Shown piece after piece: positions 62,401 to 64,000 of a stretch of DNA of 64,000 nucleotides. The DNA comes from Streptomyces sp. SAI-127 (GTDB taxonomy: Bacteria > Actinomycetota > Actinomycetes > Streptomycetales > Streptomycetaceae), in the NCBI RefSeq assembly GCF_029894425.1, contig NZ_JARXYJ010000001.1:6200001-6264000 (forward strand). Reading direction: 5' to 3'. Within the stretch, counting starts at the first letter, position 1. Each line of letters starts with the position of its first letter. Under the pieces are notes generated by a model. The model was not told where the DNA came from. It did not search any database and saw only the letters and a program-made list of their open reading frames with translations. The translations under genes were made by a program, and so were the position numbers.

Positions 62401-63060
62401 GGCAGGCCGCTGACCCGCACCACCGTCGACGGCTGGGCCCAGGGCTTCGAGCTGCCCGCCTCCGGCGGCAAGCTGGACGTCACCTTCGACGATCCCTTCA
62501 CCCACACGCTCTGGCTGTGGATCCAGGGCTTCCTCGCCGTCGTCCTCGTGGTCATGGCCCTGCCCGGCCGCCGCCGCGACGTCGACGACGACCTTCCCGA
62601 GGAGCCGTCGATCCCCGCCCAGGCCGTGGCGGGCGAGGGCCGCCGCGCCCGCCGTCTGCGTGCCCAGGCCGAGGAGGCCGCGCGCCCCGAGGACCTCCCC
62701 CCGCCTCCGCAGGAGGCCCCCGCCGCGGTCCCGCAGCAGCAGTCCTACGGCGACTGGGACGCCCCGACCTACGCGAACGCCGAGTACGGCACCTACGGCG
62801 GCGAGCAGTACCAGGGCACCGCCCAGCAGTACCCGACGGGCGGCTACGACCAGCAGCCGTACCAGGCGGACCCCTACCAGGGCGGCCAGTACGACCCGTA
62901 CGCCTACGGCGGCCAGAACCAGCAGGCGTCGTACGACCAGACGACGTACGGCGGCCAGTTCGAGCAGCAGTACGACCAGGGCTACGACCCCGCGTACGAC
63001 CCGGCGCAGCAGCACCCGGACGCCACCGGCAGTGAGCGTCCCGACGGGAGTCAGCAGTGA
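59401..63060 (+). CDS. Very large membrane glycosyltransferase (GT2) with multi-helix region and Tyr/Gln-rich tail
   Basis: A 1219-residue protein. The N-terminal GT-A domain (about 20-300) has AVLVSHDGARWLPDAL, the metal motif WLLHDDCAPEPDAL near 143-156, and the acceptor motif DDVDLCWRAQAAGHR near 250-264. From about 445 to 900 there are roughly ten membrane helices, then an extracellular region of about 170 residues, and a last helix near 1038-1056. The final 120 residues are cytosolic and very rich in Tyr, Gln and Gly. The enzyme may make or export a wall glycan. It overlaps the next gene by GTGA and is downstream of whiB. Confidence 0.92.
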   Translation: MSVHSHTAAQDHAATPEFPRHVVTAVLVSHDGARWLPDALAGLLGQERPVQFAMAADTGSADDSAQLVTDALGADRVLHLARRTGFGQAVEEAARTAPVLTPDQLPYLKRPSGWDPVTRTWRDDAYDLPELPHGEPVQWLWLLHDDCAPEPDALAQLLRVVENELELGRDDVAVVGPKLRGWYDKRQLLEVGVSIANSGRRWTGLDRREQDQGQHDHVRSVLSVSTAGMLIRRDLFEQLGGFDRRLPLMRDDVDLCWRAQAAGHRVLIAPEAVVRHAEAASRERRTVDCAGRTTASPHKVDKAGAAYTLLVNTRTAALPWVLVRLVLGTALRTVAYLVGKVPGQALDEIRGLLGTLLRPERIIAGRSKRGTPVVDKDELRQLFPPPGATVRATVEQVAGNFFGGSDAEASAAGRHGGGIESGPGGDDADFLEIEQFARLKRVARKPGPVLFLALLLVALIACRNLLGGGALAGGALLPAPADASELWSRYTDAWHAVGAGGTPSAPPYLAIIAALSSVLFGSTGLALTVLLVCSVPLAGFTAYFASRPLVESRLLRAWGAVVYAFLPAATGALAGGRVGTAVLAVLLPLIARAGVVAGGLTNTTGTRGSWRATWAFALMLTITTAFTPIIWPIALILGIGLLVVRRTDITAYGLRFLAQFGTPLLVLAPWSLTLLPFGFFEQAGLEYGSSAASALDLLGASPGGPGTVDGLMLIGVVLAALAALLRTERQFGIWTAWAVALVGLVFAVLSNDSTWAGPATLVYGLALLAAAMLGADGARARVAEQSFGWRQPVAALIAFASAAGPLLVAAGWMIGGADGPLERRDPVQVPAFVAEESGTRDQARTLVLDSDSAAHVGYMLVRGSGARLGDAELAAADGENDKLDKVVANLVAGSGADQANQLGGFAVRYVLVHKGAPREVTRVLDATPGLTRLSQQDGSGLWRVDQEVARATVVAKSGSGTAQPVAAGPVDIHTTVPAGADGRILRLADTADEGWTATLDGRPLTRTTVDGWAQGFELPASGGKLDVTFDDPFTHTLWLWIQGFLAVVLVVMALPGRRRDVDDDLPEEPSIPAQAVAGEGRRARRLRAQAEEAARPEDLPPPPQEAPAAVPQQQSYGDWDAPTYANAEYGTYGGEQYQGTAQQYPTGGYDQQPYQADPYQGGQYDPYAYGGQNQQASYDQTTYGGQFEQQYDQGYDPAYDPAQQHPDATGSERPDGSQQ

Positions 63061-64000
63061 ACCGCACCACCGTGTCCCTCCTCGCCGGCACCGCCGCGCT
63101 CGCCGCCGTCACCGGGTTCGCCACGCTCAGCTCACCGCAGGCCGCCGGCACCGCCAGGACGGCCGCCGAGCTGCCCGTGGAGCGCACCAGCCTGCTGTGC
63201 CCGGCGCCCAGCACCTCCGACATCGCGGAGACGTCGTACACGTCCTTCACGCCCGTCACCAAGGGTGCGGACAGCGGCGGCAAGGGCGAACTCCGGGCGG
63301 CCGCCGAGGAGTCGGACGGCAAGAGCGCGGGCAAGAAGGCCGGCAAGCCGGTCCTCAAGCCCGAGGAGCCCGGCAGGCCCGCCACCGGGGAGACCTCCGG
63401 CGGCGACGCGCAGGCCCTCGTCGGCACCGCCGAGGGGAAGTTCGCGCCCGGCTGGACCGTCCAGGAGACCACGAAGGTCGCCGCGGGCTCCGGACGCGGG
63501 CTGCAGGGTGTCAACTGCTCCGCCCCCGACACCGAGTTCTGGTTCCCGGGCGCGAGCACCGCCGCCGACCGCACCGACTACGTCCATCTGACCAACCCCG
63601 ACGACTCCGCCGCCGTCGTCGACATCGAGCTCTACGGCAAGGACGGCGCCCTTGACTCCACGCTGGGGGAGGGCATCACCGTCGCGCCGCACTCCAGCGA
63701 CCCGATCCTGCTGTCCACGCTCACCGAGGAGAAGCAGGAGAACCTCACCGTCCATGTAAACGTCCGCAGCGGGCGCGTGGGCGCGGCCGTGCAGGCGCTG
63801 GACGACAAGCTCGGCGGCGACTGGCTGGCCGCGTCGACGGACCCGTCCGGCAGCCTGGTGCTGCCCGGCATCCCGAAGGACGCCACCGCCGTGCGCCTGG
63901 TCGCCTTCACGCCCAGTGACTCCGACGCCGACCTGAAGGTGCAGCTCGCGTCCCCCACCGGCCTGATCACCCCCGCCGGGAACGAGACGCTGCACGTGAA
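63057..64000 (+). CDS. DUF5719-family exported protein (truncated by window edge)
   Basis: The frame from GTG 63057 is open to the end of the window (314 codons). A signal peptide (about 1-30; SLLAGTAALAAVTGFATL) is followed by ELPVERTSLLCPAP, a Lys/Glu/Gly-rich stretch, then LQGVNCSAPDTEFWFPGAST and beta-rich repeats. This fits the actinobacterial DUF5719 family, whose genes often follow a large GT2 gene. The start overlaps the glycosyltransferase stop (GTGA), so the two are coupled, suggesting that it acts with that enzyme outside the membrane. Confidence 0.88.
   Translation, partial: MNRTTVSLLAGTAALAAVTGFATLSSPQAAGTARTAAELPVERTSLLCPAPSTSDIAETSYTSFTPVTKGADSGGKGELRAAAEESDGKSAGKKAGKPVLKPEEPGRPATGETSGGDAQALVGTAEGKFAPGWTVQETTKVAAGSGRGLQGVNCSAPDTEFWFPGASTAADRTDYVHLTNPDDSAAVVDIELYGKDGALDSTLGEGITVAPHSSDPILLSTLTEEKQENLTVHVNVRSGRVGAAVQALDDKLGGDWLAASTDPSGSLVLPGIPKDATAVRLVAFTPSDSDADLKVQLASPTGLITPAGNETLHV

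Noticed and set aside
58834..63015. Minus-strand open frame of almost 1400 codons
   Set aside because: It lies opposite whiB and the large glycosyltransferase, both of which have clear motifs. The shadow has no domains and arises from GC3 bias.

Overview
The window looks like a chromosomal core segment of a Streptomyces species. The evidence is very high GC with strong GC3 bias, frequent GTG starts, 4-base ATGA/GTGA stop-start overlaps, a WhiB developmental regulator, F420 cofactor genes, a SigB-type sigma factor with partner-switching genes, and an unusual number of LytR-CpsA-Psr (LCP) wall-polymer ligases. From memory, the gene order resembles the hutU-to-whiB part of the S. coelicolor chromosome; this was not checked by a search.

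Layout. 0-2 kb: the cut start of an unknown protein and a LysA-like PLP decarboxylase. 2-7.5 kb: a histidine-degradation operon (hutU, an M20 amidohydrolase, hutF, hutI) in which the 5' end of hutU appears frameshifted. 7.6-11.5 kb: signalling, with an ECF-sigma-like protein fused to a zinc finger, a membrane helix and a ricin-type lectin domain, followed by SigI and its anti-anti-sigma and anti-sigma partners. 11.6-15 kb: three exported proteins, two with sortase signals, sharing one domain. 15-19.7 kb: a POT peptide transporter, a two-component system followed by a degenerate duplication of the kinase 3' end, and a GtrA protein. 19.8-25 kb: purK-purE, a complete M19 dipeptidase, an ene-reductase pseudogene, and a second M19 protein that has lost all five metal ligands, followed by a 60-bp minisatellite. 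25-28 kb: two VOC proteins, an IS605-type element carrying only tnpB with a recognisable omega-RNA 3' end, and a CGNR zinc-finger protein. 28-36 kb: copper-related genes (two cupredoxins, a YceI protein, CopC-CopD, a Cys-rich Csp protein) with a UDP-glucose dehydrogenase and an acyl-CoA dehydrogenase between them. 37-50 kb: seven LCP genes with a glycosyltransferase and a thioesterase; four of the seven form a tandem duplication of a two-gene unit. 50-58 kb: a PGRP-like amidase, a sugar-nucleotide pyrophosphorylase, an AlkA-like glycosylase, F420 genes cofD-cofE (cofE with a repeat-filled N-terminal extension) and a cysteine dioxygenase-like gene. 58-64 kb: whiB with a long non-coding leader, a very large membrane glycosyltransferase and a DUF5719 protein that runs off the window.

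How the genes fit together. The hut operon converts urocanate to glutamate by the formiminoglutamate-deiminase branch. The last step, N-formylglutamate hydrolysis, has no classical HutG here and may be done by the M20 enzyme. SigI, ArsI and PrsI form a partner switch. The LCP proteins, sugar-nucleotide enzymes, glycosyltransferases and amidase form a cell-envelope neighbourhood beside whiB. The copper genes form a second envelope-related group.

No tRNA, rRNA or CRISPR array was recognised.
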